Below are positions 51,546 through 61,427 of a stretch of 64,000 nucleotides of DNA, piece by piece. How positions within the stretch are numbered: position 1 is the stretch's first letter; every line of letters starts with the position of its first letter. The stretch lies in the NCBI GenBank assembly GCA_022606425.2, contig JAHDVF020000211.1, forward strand, positions 3,534,001-3,598,000, given 5' to 3'. Source of the DNA: Lepidostoma basale. Lineage: Eukaryota > Arthropoda > Insecta > Trichoptera > Lepidostomatidae. A program made the position numbers and the translations under genes. The notes under the pieces are model-generated. The model saw only the letters and a program-made list of their open reading frames with translations, had not been told where the DNA came from and searched no databases.

Positions 51546-51957
51546 AAATTTACGAATGCCTTTAAAGAAATGGCAAAATAAACACTAACTATGGTTAGCA
51601 AAATACACAAATATTGCAGAACCGAACTTAGTACTTATTGTACTTTCCATAATAGGATACCCCCTTTGCCATAATCTGCGAGTGTAAATATATGATTATT
51701 ACCAAATCCCCATAAAAATTTCTTCCTGAATTCCAGTCACGGAGGAACTGATCCTCGGCAGCTATAAAACTAGACGACAGCCATAAAAAAAATTAAATCC
51801 GCAATTTCTGGGTATTTTTCGTCAGATCAATAATACATATGTATTGTATTTGGAATCGAACCTATTCCCGTGACTAAAAAAACGACTTCGGTGTTTCTAA
51901 TACCCTTGGACTGCATTGATAAAGTTATATCTATAAAGTAAACCAGAAAGAAACCTT
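51546..51957. other. AT-rich spacer
   Basis: No gene or repeat family recognised. Confidence 0.35.
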
Positions 51958-52150
51958 TTTTTTCTTTTTATTTAAAAAAGACTAATATCAAGGATTTACA
52001 TCAATGATATTAGAATTTATTTTACAATCTTTAATATGAGCAGAAAATAGCTCATTATTATGAAGAAGGAATCTGGTCGCGTCCAGGCTTGAACCCATGT
52101 CCCCTGGATCAGGAGCCAAGCGTTCTATCCCCTAGACCACCACCCGGTTA
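51958..52150 (-). mobile_element. SINE with tRNA-Arg(CCT)-like head
   Basis: Minus strand 52148 to 52072 resembles tRNA-Arg(CCT): GGTGGTCTAGGGGATAGAAC (A-box side), anticodon stem CTTGG with CCAGG around a loop with CCT, then a full B box GGGTTCAAGCC near 52096. T-stem and acceptor pairing are poor, so it is not a working tRNA. A non-tRNA body follows and an A-rich end (AAATAAAAAGAAAAAAAAGG on minus) lies near 51965, as in SINEs. The head start also occurs at 18488-18514. Confidence 0.6.
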
Positions 52151-52184
52151 ACTTTTTAATAATTATAAATTAACTACGAGTAGC

Positions 52185-52310
52185 TTTTCACACCGCGTCT
52201 CCCGCGGGGCGAAAAGAGAAGGATGGAGTGCCGCATCAGTAAAAGTGTGACAGTCCATTCTTTCTGCCTACCCTTTCGGGGAGACGGCGTGATGGTTAGT
52301 TAGTTAGTTT
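52185..52310 (+). mobile_element. LINE-A-derived hairpin element (copy 3)
   Basis: Arms 52188-52235 and 52246-52295; tail TTAGTTAGTTAG. It begins at TCACACCGCG and lacks the ATGAGGTTCGCAA lead of the other copies, consistent with 5' truncation on retroposition. Confidence 0.75.
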
Positions 52311-52439
52311 GTTATCTTGGCTTCATTTCAGTATCAGAATCGATCACTGAAACGAGTAATGAAATATAATATTATTATTATTTTTTTCAATTTATGTTTT
52401 ATGAAATAAAAAATATATTTTAAATTTAAACACAGTTGT

Positions 52440-52705
52440 AATATCATAATTTTTAATTAAACGCTTTTTGGGAATGTCGCGACAGCTGTTTCCCCAACCG
52501 ATGTTGGCATCAACAATAGTTGTTTGTAACACCTAATGATGCCAACATTGGTTGGCGAAACAGCTGTCACGTCATTCTTAAAAAGTGTCTATTTTTTATA
52601 TTAATAATATATGTAACTAATATATTAACTGAAATACAGTGTTGAAAATTTAACAGTTAATAACGAAGTATCATAGTGTTTCGGCCTAAGCAATGGACTA
52701 TTCAA
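52440..52705. repeat. J-family compact foldback
   Basis: Two J motifs in opposite orientation (52478-52518 minus, 52527-52572 plus) nearly touch, giving a near-palindrome; ends in TTTAACAGTTAATAACG and TGTTTCGGCCTAAGCAATG. Confidence 0.65.
52527..52572 (+). ncRNA. Hammerhead-like motif, family J, G5 changed
   Basis: CTAATGA (52533-52539; G5 to A), perfect stem II GCCAAC with GTTGGC, GAAA (52557-52560), CAGCT, GTC, then ACG. The minus partner has lost three bases of its core. Confidence 0.5.
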
Positions 52706-52767
52706 ATGAAATAAAACGGCGTTTAATAAAGAACTATTTTCACTTTTGTATATATTTCGTATAATTA

Positions 52768-53047
52768 AGATGCTTTGGATACGTGGGAAGAAATAATGGT
52801 TTAAAAAATATATATGTTAACGATGTAAATGGAACTAGAAATAGAGGAGGACCGAGGAATACGTGGCACGATCAGATAAATCAAATATTGATTGCCGGCC
52901 ACGTGAGGAGTCGCAGAAATTGACGTGCGTGCATGACAGAATGAATGAATGTTGAGGAAGCGAGATAAGTATTTCAGGAAAGAAAAATGTGGCAGTCTAT
53001 TTTTTCTACCTACACCTTCGGGGAGACTGCGTAATGGTTAGTTAGTT
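52768..53047 (+). mobile_element. LINE-A1 3' part
   Basis: VNDVNGTRNRGGPRNTWHDQ, then RNRRRNxx and ECxxEEAR blocks, CTTCGGGGAGACTGCGTAAT and TTAGTTAG tail. Confidence 0.8.
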
Positions 53048-53059
53048 ATCTTTTTTTCT

Positions 53060-53510
53060 TTCTTCTTCTTAGACAGCCGTTGTCGTCCACTGCTGGACAT
53101 AGGCCTCTCCCATACTTCTCCACGTATCCCTGTCTTGTGCCTTTTGCATCCAATCGTCGGCAATTCTTCTAATGTCATCGGACCATCGCATGGGGGGGTC
53201 TCCCTCTGTTTCGTTTGTCTTCGCGGGGTCTCCACTCTACCACCCTTTTGACCTATCTATCGTCTGCCAATCTGGCAACATGTCCCGCAAATGACCATTT
53301 AAGCTTCGCTACCCTTGCGACGACATCTGTTACTCCCGACCTTCTACGTATTTCAGAATTTCTTATCCGGTCTAAGAGTCTTACGTGTAGCATGGCTCTT
53401 TCGTGTTTCCTCTGTTCTACACGGAGTCTCCTTATGGTCGACTTGCTGAGGGTTAGCGTTTCTGCTCCATATGTCAGTACTGGAAGTACGCATTGATAAT
53501 ACATAATATA
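53060..53510 (-). mobile_element. RTE-type RT C-terminus
   Basis: Minus strand frame of 83 codons: YYQCVLPVLTYGAETLTLSK, RRLRVEQRKHERAMLHVRLL, DRIRNSEIRRRSGVTDVVAR, VAKLKWSFAGHVARLADDR, then a stop and, in the next frame, VEWRPREDKRNRGRPPHAM and a GAAGAAGAA-type tail at 53055-53066. This is the standard RTE order (TYGAETW, RDRIRNEEIR, LKWRWAGHVAR). RT palm absent. Confidence 0.9.
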
Positions 53511-53514
53511 TTTT

Positions 53515-54050
53515 TACGTAATTTTAAATAAACGTCTAAGTGGAAATGCATTTTGAACATATTTACCGTATGATTTCTGTTGTCAAATAAAATTAAAAAT
53601 ATTTTAAACTTTAAAGATAGAACATTGTCAATGGAACCAAACAGATCGCGCCCTTTTGAGATACCTTATTACCGGAGTAAATGTATTGTAAAACTAGCCA
53701 AGACCAGCAGCCGCGATATAAGTCAAAGGGTGTCGGGATTTTTCCGAAACGCGATTCCACCCCCAGGACTGTTATAAAATGAATAAAATAAATCATAATA
53801 TACAACACCCCCTTTTGCAATCCTCCCCATTTCATATTTCACAAGGGTGATCTGAGTCCATTGGACATTTGCAATCTTACTGAAACATCCTCTTGCTGAC
53901 GTTAGCACGAATAAAGTATAACTTTATATAACTAAAGGGTGGGCAGATAAAATGGACAACGACGCCCTTCGGTCCTCACAAACTTCTAAATCATCCTCTA
54001 TATACATGCAGATGTAAATAATTCAAATATAAAATTATTTTATACAACAA
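53515..54050. other. Spacer, unique-looking
   Basis: 53610-53900 is of balanced composition; a CCGAAACGCGATTCC block at 53744 recalls hammerhead GAAA halves but has no partner. No gene. Confidence 0.3.
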
Positions 54051-54055
54051 CAATA

Positions 54056-54130
54056 ATAAACCATCGCGCCGTTTCTCCGAAGGGGTAGGCAGAGAGAATG
54101 AACCGCTACACCACTCGATCCTGTCACACC
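54056..54130 (-). mobile_element. LINE-A2 3' end, interrupted by LINE-K
   Basis: AAACCATCGCGCCGTTTCTCC and AGAATGAACCGCTACACC; stops at 54130 and the same element resumes at 54485. Confidence 0.75.
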
Positions 54131-54480
54131 ACTTCATCATTTATTTACATAACGATCACAAACATTACAGTTGCTTCAATCCGAGTCGTCTGCAACCTCA
54201 CAATCACACAATTTGAATTATTATTTAAAAATACCATTAAAAAAAATGTCACAAAGGCTACGCATCAGAGATAACAATCACAACATTGATTTTGCATCCC
54301 CGTGGCAACTCACACTATCACGAAATAGTCAACCTCCGAGGCGACCCGATTAAGCAATGAGATTGTTGTGACATAACCATTGGCAGGTTGGTTCTGCAGC
54401 GTGGCAAATGAAACATTCTGTGCTGTTTTTGACGAAGGTACCTCTCTACACATTTCTAGATTACCCCATATTCATAAAGC
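54131..54480 (-). mobile_element. LINE-K fragment inserted in LINE-A2
   Basis: Minus strand LQNQPANGYV/TNLPMVMS, AISLLNRVASEVDYFVIV: the K end block, with K 3' UTR to the left. Second case of K inside LINE-A in this window. Confidence 0.6.
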
Positions 54481-54484
54481 GAAT

Positions 54485-54705
54485 CATATATCCACGTCGA
54501 TTCTTCCGACTTTTAAAATTTGATTAATTTGATCATGTCAAATTTTCTTCGGTCTCCCACAACACACCGTTAACGTATACTTTCTTAATCATTCTTCCTT
54601 CATCCATGCGTTCCATTTGTTACCACCAACGAAGAGATTCTTTCATAATTTTGTTCAGAATACATACTTCCTTCCGCTGTAAATTCCGATATCAGAAAGG
54701 TTACG
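54485..54705 (-). mobile_element. LINE-A2, continuation
   Basis: CCACGTCGATTCTTCCGACT, TTTAAAATTTGATTAATTTG, CACCGTTAACGTATAC, CCATGCGTTCCATTTG and TAATTTTGTTCAGAAT blocks on plus. Confidence 0.75.
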
Positions 54706-54764
54706 AGTACCTAGTAAGAAAATACTGCATCACGTGTATGTGAAAGAGCGTAGTATGTAATAGG

Positions 54765-54907
54765 CCTTATCAAAAATTTACAATGCATTTGAAAGGTGAA
54801 AAATGTCATTCTCATAAAACATAATAAAACTTCTAGAAAACAAACAATCATTCGTATTAATTATTAAATATGGAGTGTTACATCATTGTTCAAGAAACAA
54901 TACATAA
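54765..54907 (+). repeat. F-family arm
   Basis: Worn core (ATTTGAAAGGTGAAAAATGTC), then AACTTCTAGAAAACAAAC, CATTCGTATTAATTATTAAA, GGAGTGTTACATCATTGTTC. Confidence 0.6.
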
Positions 54908-54944
54908 AATATATGTATACACGCATAATTGTAATATATATCTT

Positions 54945-55310
54945 CTTCTTTCGGTGCCGTGGCAGGTCCCCCCAACGTTGGCGATCACTACCGCAAAGGC
55001 ATCTCTATCCTGCGCCACTTGGAACAGGTTTTGAACTCTTGTTATTCCCGTGCACTCTTTGATGTTCTGCAGCCAGGACAGCTGCCTTCTACCAACTCTC
55101 CGACGTTCCTCCACTTTACCGATTAATATCAGTCGAAGGAGGTGGTATTTTTCTCCCCTTGGCACATGACACAAATATGAGACCTTTCTTATTTTCACAC
55201 TTGACAACAGTTCTCTATTGGCTCTGGCTCTCTGCAGTACGTCTGCATTACTGACCCTATAGGTCCACGGTATACGGAGCATTCTGCGGTATATCCACAT
55301 CTCGAACACT
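54945..55310 (-). mobile_element. LINE-C RT C-terminus, open frame
   Basis: Minus strand frame: EMWIYRRMLRIPWTYRVSNA, DVLQRARANRELLSSVKIRK, VSYLCHVPRGEKYHLLRLIL, IGKVEERRRVGRRQLSWLQN and QDRDAFAVVIANV. RRMLRIxWTxxVxNxxVL and KxSYLGHVxRxxKYxLLxLI are hallmarks of a widespread insect endonuclease/RT family. About 120 codons are open without a stop, though C in place of G in SYLGHV is a change. No palm domain. It ends with a TCTTCTTCT-type stretch at 54940 (tail AAGAAGA on minus). Confidence 0.85.
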
Positions 55311-55439
55311 ATATATATTTTCATTAAATTAAGAAAGAATATTAAAAATGAATATTTGTTTAATAAAAATAAACAAAATAAAAACATATATCCCAAAATA
55401 TAATGAAACATTTTCGTAATATTATAATAAAAATTAAAA

Positions 55440-55945
55440 AAACATAGAGATGTGTAACATCACCAAGACCGACATTTTGTGTTCATCACGTGACACGCCT
55501 AACGTTTCTTTGTGGTTTATCACATAGAACTGATTTTTTTGCACAAATTTTCAACAATTGTACACATTGGATACAATAATTAAACTTAACTCCACCAGAT
55601 CCCGAGTATTACTAAACAAATTTCACCTCTTAACGTAATGACAAAATCCACCGCATAAAAAAATCGGTGCCTCGTAACAATAGACCATTTGTAAAGCTTC
55701 AAAGGTGAATAAGGGAACACGTTCGCAGCAGACAGACTCGAAAGGGTTAAATAATAATAATATTAAAAAAAGCGTAGCGTCATCGGGGATTCTAAATTTA
55801 AAAAAGGTCACTTTTTACAATCGATGGCGGCGGATCGAATGGGTTATAATCGATTGAATTGGGTACAGTCTTCACAATGAATTACGTTATATAAAAATTG
55901 GACTTATTTAATTTTTATTTTGAAATTTGCATTTATTTCTAATTT
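55440..55945. other. AT-rich spacer
   Basis: No family match and no credible frame. Confidence 0.35.
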
Positions 55946-55947
55946 AC

Positions 55948-56000
55948 TAACTAAATAACCATCACGCCGTCTCTCTGGAGGGGTAGGAAGAGAGGATGTA
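55948..56000 (-). mobile_element. LINE-A extreme 3' end
   Basis: ACTAACTAAATAACCATCACGC, CTCTCTGGAGGGGTAGGAAG; cut after about 50 bp. Confidence 0.65.
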
Positions 56001-56239
56001 TATTTTCCTCAAAATTAATATTTTACATTAAGATAAATATCCAAATTAACGATTTGGTGGTTGAATTTTTTTATAATCAAAACAATTTCAGTAAGGAATT
56101 CCATTATATTTTTTTATCGAAAATTAGAACTTCGTATTTTCCCCCTATACAGGTAAAAAAAAAACACTGTTTAATTTCTTCATTTTACTTATTCTTATTT
56201 TATCAACAATTATATTATTTTATTTTATTTTTTTATTTA

Positions 56240-56552
56240 TTTTTTTATTATCGAGGGTAACAAACAGCAATTACAGTATATGAGTATAAACACATAGAGA
56301 CAACAAAACAAGGCCAATTACATGCTACTACAAATATTATATAACAACTGACATAAGGTTAAATATATAAGAGTAATAAAGTAACACTATGATAAGATAA
56401 AGAGAAAACTATTAGTAATAATGTACCTTCACTAATATGAAAGTCGTCGATCTCCGAGTATACCATGTTCAGGAGACTAATTGCTCTTTCCACCGGTGTC
56501 ACTAGAGGCAGATTGGTTCTGGCGGCCAGTTCTGATAATTTGCACATGTTAA
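56240..56552 (-). mobile_element. LINE-K fragment
   Basis: Minus strand 62-codon frame: LSELAARTNLPLVTPVERAI, SLLNMVYSEIDDFHISEGTL, then 3' UTR with GTAGTAGCATGTAATTGGCC. It immediately precedes an inverted LINE-A1. Confidence 0.65.
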
Positions 56553-56555
56553 ATC

Positions 56556-56955
56556 TTTCTCATTCGACACTTCATCATACACAGAGTATCCACACATTCG
56601 TCTAAGAAGTGAATGCGGTGCGAATGATGGTGTCATGAACAAAATAATGAAAGGATCATTAAGGTTTGGACATATGGAAAGAATGAATGAAGAAAGAATG
56701 GTTAAAAATTATATGTTAATGATGTAAATGGAACCAGAAATAGAGGAAGACCGAGGAAAACGTGGCACGATAAAATAAATCAAATATTGAATGTCGGCCA
56801 TGTGAGGAGTCAGAGAAATCGACGCGCGTGCATGACACGATGTATGAATGTTGAGGAAGCGAGAGACATATGTCAGGAAAGAAAAGTGTGGCAGTCCATT
56901 CTTTCTGCCTACCCCTTCGGGGAGACGGCGTGATGGTTAGTTAGTTAGTTTTTAA
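56556..56955. mobile_element. LINE-A1 with very short inverted 5' part
   Basis: 56556-56605 (minus) encodes LRRMCGYSVYDEVSNE; 56606-56955 (plus) starts at the next residues, RSECGANDGVMNKIMK, and runs to the end with RGRPRKTWHDKINQILNVGH and TTCGGGGAGACGGCGTGATG plus GTTAGTTAGTTAG. The breakpoint is exact, without overlap or loss, a twin-priming pattern with an inverted part of only about 50 bp. Confidence 0.8.
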
Positions 56956-56999
56956 TATTTCTTATATTCTGAAATCATAAGCGTTGTTCTGATGTTTAA

Positions 57000-57600
57000 A
57001 CTATATAATATATGTCTTTGAATGCTGTCGAGATATAAATTCGTAATTAAAAAAAAAATCTATATGACTTCATAAAATTTCAAAAGTAATTATTTTCTGA
57101 TGAACGTTTTTTTTAAAGCTTTTGGACAGCGCTTTTCCAAGTTCTACATCTGTTTTTTTACAATAATCCACGTAGTGCCGTCATGCATGACCCCGCCACT
57201 GATTTTTTTCACCATCAAGGGTTAACTCCGAAACTCCACGGTTCAAAACATCCCTGGGGTGCGCGTAATTCGGTCCAACCCTTTTGTGGCACGTCGGTTT
57301 TTTTTCTTCGTATTTAAATCATCAATAGAGCATCCCTGTAGGGAGTTTTCATAATGGCTTTTTTTTCTATTCACCCGTTACCCAGTGTATGCATATTATG
57401 AATACACGCATGCAATCTGCTTGTAATGAAATGTGAAAAAATAAATACGGTTGTAAATTGGATGGCTAAAAAGAGTACGCACACATAGAAGCTATGATGA
57501 AAAAAAAGTCATACATAACATTAATTTGCAATTAAAAATTAGAACCTAATTCAAATTTTATATATTATTTACCGAAGAAGTATTCATCGAAGAAGAATTT
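57000..57600. other. Spacer
   Basis: 57090-57310 has balanced composition, the rest is AT-rich. Nothing recognised. Confidence 0.35.
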
Positions 57601-57615
57601 TTGTTAACAATGTTT

Positions 57616-57982
57616 TTTGACGAATGTATGGATACTCTGTGTGTGATAGGGTGTCGAATGTAATAAGAGAATGCGGTGCGAATGATGATGTTATGAACAA
57701 ATAATAAAAGGATCATTAAGATAGTTTGGACGCATAGAAAGCATGAATGAAGAAAGAATGGTAAAAAATTATATGTTAACGACGTTACTGTAACTAGAAA
57801 TAGAGGAAGGCCGAGGAAAAAATGGCACGATCAAATAAATCAAATATTGAATGTCGGCCATGTGAGGAGTCGAAGAAACGATGTGCGTGCATGACACGAT
57901 GTATGAATGTCGAGGAAGCGAAAGAAAAGTGTGTCGATTTCTTCTTTTAGCCTACCCCTTCGGGGAGACGGCGTGATGGTTA
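57616..57982 (+). mobile_element. LINE-A1 3' part
   Basis: RRMYGYSVCDRVSN-like start, GANDDVMNK, then RGRPRKKWHDQINQILNVGH and ECRGSERKV; CCTTCGGGGAGACGGCGTGA then GTTAGTAAAA (short tail). Several single-base losses break the frame. Confidence 0.8.
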
Positions 57983-58085
57983 GTAAAAATATGTTATTTG
58001 AAATTTCATGGTCGAAGTTCATTGTAAATAATATTTTAATTTTTTTTTAAATATAAATTTAGCTTATTTCCACTTAGGGTTACGG

Positions 58086-58128
58086 CTTCGACCAGCTTCG
58101 GCAACTTACTGCCGTCTTCTGGTACCTA
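58086..58128 (-). ncRNA. Hammerhead-like motif, family Q
   Basis: Minus strand CAGAAGA (U4 to A), 5-bp stem II CGGCA with UGCCG, GAAG in place of GAAA, CUGG, UC then GAAG. Two core changes. Confidence 0.45.
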
Positions 58129-58149
58129 CATCAAAGTTTAAGCTGCAAA

Positions 58150-58262
58150 TCGTTGCACGATCAAATCAATTAAATATTAAACGTCGGCCACGTGAGGAAT
58201 CAGAGAAACCGACGTACATGCATGACACAATGTATGAATGTTCAAGAAGCGAAAGCATAAAT
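58150..58262 (+). mobile_element. LINE-A1 internal fragment
   Basis: GCACGATCAAATCAATTAAA, GTCGGCCACGTGAGGAATC, ACACAATGTATGAATGTTC. No tail. Confidence 0.7.
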
Positions 58263-58314
58263 GCCTTTAATTGATTAATATGTAATACACAAAAAACGCA
58301 ATATTACAGTGAGA

Positions 58315-58540
58315 AGACGATTTTTAACAAATAATATGAATGAGAACGTCCGTCTTCCTAGGAGTTTTATTATATTTCAAATGGAATGACATGTTTCGTC
58401 CTTCTAAGAAATTATCAAATTAAACATGTCATTCGAATAAAATGTAATAAAACTATTAGAAGACAGACGTTTTTATTCATATTAATTATTGAATATGGAG
58501 TTTTACATCATTGTCAAGAAACAATTGATTTTAAACGAAC
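58315..58540. repeat. F-family foldback
   Basis: Left arm with minus motif 58386-58425 (core UUGAUAA, GGACGAAAC, AUGUC) and right arm AAACATGTCATTCGAATAAA, ACTATTAGAAGACAGACG, GGAGTTTTACATCATTGTC. Confidence 0.65.
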
Positions 58541-58965
58541 ATTTGAGTACATATTTTGACTTTGTAAGGTTATTTATATTTTATACGATCTTTTTTTATT
58601 TTAGTATATACAGTAATATATTGGGGGAAGGCCCAATGTCTTAAGGAGCTTTGGAAAGTCCTGCGTGTTTATTTAAGATAAGGGATGAAAGTTTTCAGGT
58701 GAACAAAATGATGTGCGCTTTATGGAATAGAGAAAAAATCTCATTATATTTTCTTATGCGCATAGATTATTGCATTACTTCATGATTTTTAATTGAAATA
58801 TTATAAATTAAATTCATTAAACATGTATGATATTACTGAACATTTATGATATTATCTAATGATATTACTGAATTCGCTTTATGGGACCTCATTTTAAGTA
58901 ATAATCAAATAAAACTATGTTTTTCTTTTTTATTATTATTAGCTACTTCCAATTATTGTCTTCAT
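58541..58965. other. AT-rich spacer
   Basis: No family match; small duplication of ATGATATTACTGAA around 58836-58872. Confidence 0.35.
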
Positions 58966-59058
58966 TTCAACAATGACCGGTTTCGCCAGACTAGCTGGCA
59001 TCCAGATCTGCAAGAAAACCAGTCTGTCGATACCAGTCAGCCTGGCGAATGTTAGCAT
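58966..59058. repeat. Family P inverted hammerhead-like pair
   Basis: Minus motif in 58970-59010 (GGATGCCAGCTAGTCTGG, GAAA, CCGG, UC) faces a plus motif at 59022-59052 (CAGTCTGTCGAT, CCAG..CCTGG, GAAT). Compact foldback of about 90 bp. Both cores are worn. Confidence 0.5.
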
Positions 59059-59059
59059 A

Positions 59060-59775
59060 ATTAATTTTATTTTGGTTACTAATAAAAAAATTCTATGGAG
59101 TAGGTCACCTCTCTTAATATCTAAATTATTAACATTAAGTATACTAATGTGTTTTAGATTTTAAATAATCTTTTAAATTGAGACTCTTAACAGTTAAATT
59201 TCATAAACTTCATATGTTTAAATAAAACAAAAACTTATTTGTCTTTTTCTTTTTTACTATAAAAATGCCTTAACGCCAACGGAAGTTTAAAAATTATTAC
59301 ACATTCTAAATTCAAATAACTATAAAATATTTCAAAGTTTTTTTGGCAGATTAACGGTAAATGAAAGTCAACAGTAACTTGCGAATTAACCATCCTCAAC
59401 CCTTTCTTTAAGGGATTACTTCCTGATTTTTTTCATAAACGACCCTCAGGCCATGCACCCCTCGATTATCTCATAAAAGCAATTTTTTGCAGATATTTTC
59501 TCACGAGTTATTTTGGGTGTTTGGTTTTTTTTTTGTATTATTGATACAATACACGATACGTTATACAATAACTGTACTTTTACCTGTTTGAGATGTGGAG
59601 TTTATGGGGTAGAAATTTAAAAATCTTTAGAAATTTAAAGATGCTGCTTCTCGACAATAAAAAAAAGAAAATCCACAACAATACAATATGTGTTATGCAA
59701 GAGTTAGTGAGAGTGAATGACATTTTTTAAATAATAAAAATATGTTAACAAATAAATCTCAAAACTTATACTAAA
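59060..59775. other. AT-rich spacer
   Basis: Nothing recognised. Confidence 0.35.
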
Positions 59776-59777
59776 GA

Positions 59778-59890
59778 AACTATGTATGGATGTTGAGAAA
59801 TCGAGAGAAATATGTCAGGACAGAAACATATAGTGGCACATTCTTTCTGCCGTTCTTTCGGGGAGACTGCGTGACGGTTAGTAAGTTAAG
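59778..59890 (+). mobile_element. LINE-A1 3' end
   Basis: CTATGTATGGATGTTGAG, GAGAGAAATATGTCAGGAC, TTCGGGGAGACTGCGTGACG, GTTAGTAAGTTAAG. Confidence 0.75.
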
Positions 59891-59892
59891 TT

Positions 59893-60085
59893 TTATATTA
59901 TTTTATGAGAGTGACATGTTTCGCCTTGCGAAGCCATTATCAGATGTCTCAGTAAGGTGAAACATGAAATTCCCAAAAAATATACTAAAACTTCTAGTAA
60001 ACAGACGTGATCATTCCAATGAATTATTTAATATGGAGATTTACATCATTGTTCAAGAAACAATAAATATGTAAATACGTTTATT
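59893..60085. repeat. F-family foldback
   Basis: Minus motif 59912-59950 has core CUGAUAA (C3 kept, G8 to A), CUUCGCAAG hairpin, GGCGAAAC, AUGUC; plus partner at 59948-59978 is worn. Then ACTTCTAGTAAACAGACG and TTCAAGAAACAATAAATATG. Confidence 0.6.
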
Positions 60086-60127
60086 TTAAATAGTAATTTG
60101 TTTTAAGTATTACAAATATAATACATG

Positions 60128-60388
60128 AAATGGCCAATAAGATGGTTTGGATACACGAAAAGAATGAATACTATACGTGAACGATGCATAAGTCAAGTAT
60201 AATAGGAAAACTGAGGAAAACGTGGCATCAAATATTAAATGTCGGCCACGTGAGGAGTCGGAGAAATCGACGTGCACGCATTACACGATGTATGGATGCA
60301 GAGGATTCGAGAACAGTATGTCAGGAAACAAGAGTGTGGCGGTCCATTATTTATTAGTACTCCTTCAGGAAGACGGCGTTATGGTGAG
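60128..60388 (+). mobile_element. LINE-A1 3' part
   Basis: AAATGGCCAATAAGATGGTT, an internal loss, GGCATCAAATATTAAATG, CACGTGAGGAGTCGGAG, and a worn end AGGAAGACGGCGTTATGG. Confidence 0.75.
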
Positions 60389-60422
60389 ATTATATTGTTA
60401 GGTTAACTAATTAATTCTATTT

Positions 60423-60670
60423 ACTGTTAAATTAAAAACACTGTTTTAATATAAAAAATTTAGTTTATTTTTTATAAAATCATCGCGACAGCTGTTTTGG
60501 TAACCGATGTTCCCATCGTCAGGTAATACATGAAAGGTTTAGTGTAACACCTGACGATGGCAACATCGGTTACCGAAACAGCTGTCGCCACGATTTTATA
60601 AAAAATAAACTAAATTTTTGATATTAAAACAGTGTTTTTAATTTAACAGTGAATAATGTTAAAAAACAAT
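60423..60670. repeat. J-family near-perfect palindrome with hammerheads
   Basis: Arms 60423-60528 and 60545-60650 pair almost completely (ends ACTGTTAAATTAAAAACAC and its complement). The hammerheads are at 60484-60528 (minus: CUGACGA, but G12 of GAAA changed to A) and 60545-60592 (plus, intact). Only about 16 bases separate the arms. Confidence 0.8.
60545..60592 (+). ncRNA. Hammerhead ribozyme-like motif, family J, intact core
   Basis: CTGACGA (60551-60557), stem II GGCAAC with GTTACC (one mismatch), loop ATCG, GAAA (60575-60578), CAGCT, GTC (60584-60586), then GCC. Stem I pairing weak. Confidence 0.6.
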
Positions 60671-61427
60671 GGATTATCTAATCAATTAACTAATTAAAAA
60701 CATTTTATGAAATATTTTGAACTACTTAACTTTAGAAGTGTGACTGTTTAAAATTAAATTATTCTCAAAGTTTTCCATTGCCTAGATTTATTGATCAATA
60801 GGTTTAGAGGCAAGCATTTATAGGGTCGAAAATAACCAAACAAATAATTCAAGATGGGTCTTTTTCAAAAATAGCTGCTCCCAGATATTCCGTGAAGGTG
60901 AAGGGTCAAAATTGAATTAAATAAGATTGCGGATTAGCGGTCGTAGGTCGAACAAATCTATTCATTTCCTATAAGCTGCTTAACCCTACGTACCCAAATA
61001 ATCTTGCCAACCATGCTAAGGCCGATCACACATTGAATACCGCAATTGATTTTATCAGATTTTTACGTCTTGAACCTAAACTGACGTATAAAACTGGAAA
61101 GAGAAAGTGGAAATTTAAATTAATCGGAATTAAATCATTGGATGATAGAATACAAACCCCGATATAAGAAGAATGAAAAAATAAAATACCACAAAGATGG
61201 TTTCCATACGTTAACAGTATGAATGTCAGACGTGCAGGCGTATTTGTCTGTAGAGGACACTAGATAATTATCTAATGTAGGTCATCCATCCATTTTACCT
61301 CGTTAAAACATCTATGATTTCACGTATTTTATTTAAATAAATCTCTTTATTTAAAAACACATATATTAACGAAACATTTTTTTTGTAATGAAATTAAAGG
61401 ATCAAAAAAAAAAAGTTTTATTTGTAT
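60671..61427. other. Spacer with a worn LINE-A trace
   Basis: 61160-61260 has AAAATAAAATACCACAAAGATGG and ACGTTAACAGTATGAATG, resembling LINE-A at SLRWFxH to VNGVNG with large losses. The rest is unassigned. Confidence 0.4.

Noticed and set aside
52072..52148. Functional tRNA-Arg gene.
   Set aside because: Acceptor and T-stem do not pair properly and a SINE-like body with A-rich end follows.
54890..55411. A 173-codon frame as a host gene.
   Set aside because: Its middle is the LINE-C RT C-terminus and both ends are AT-rich low-complexity extension.
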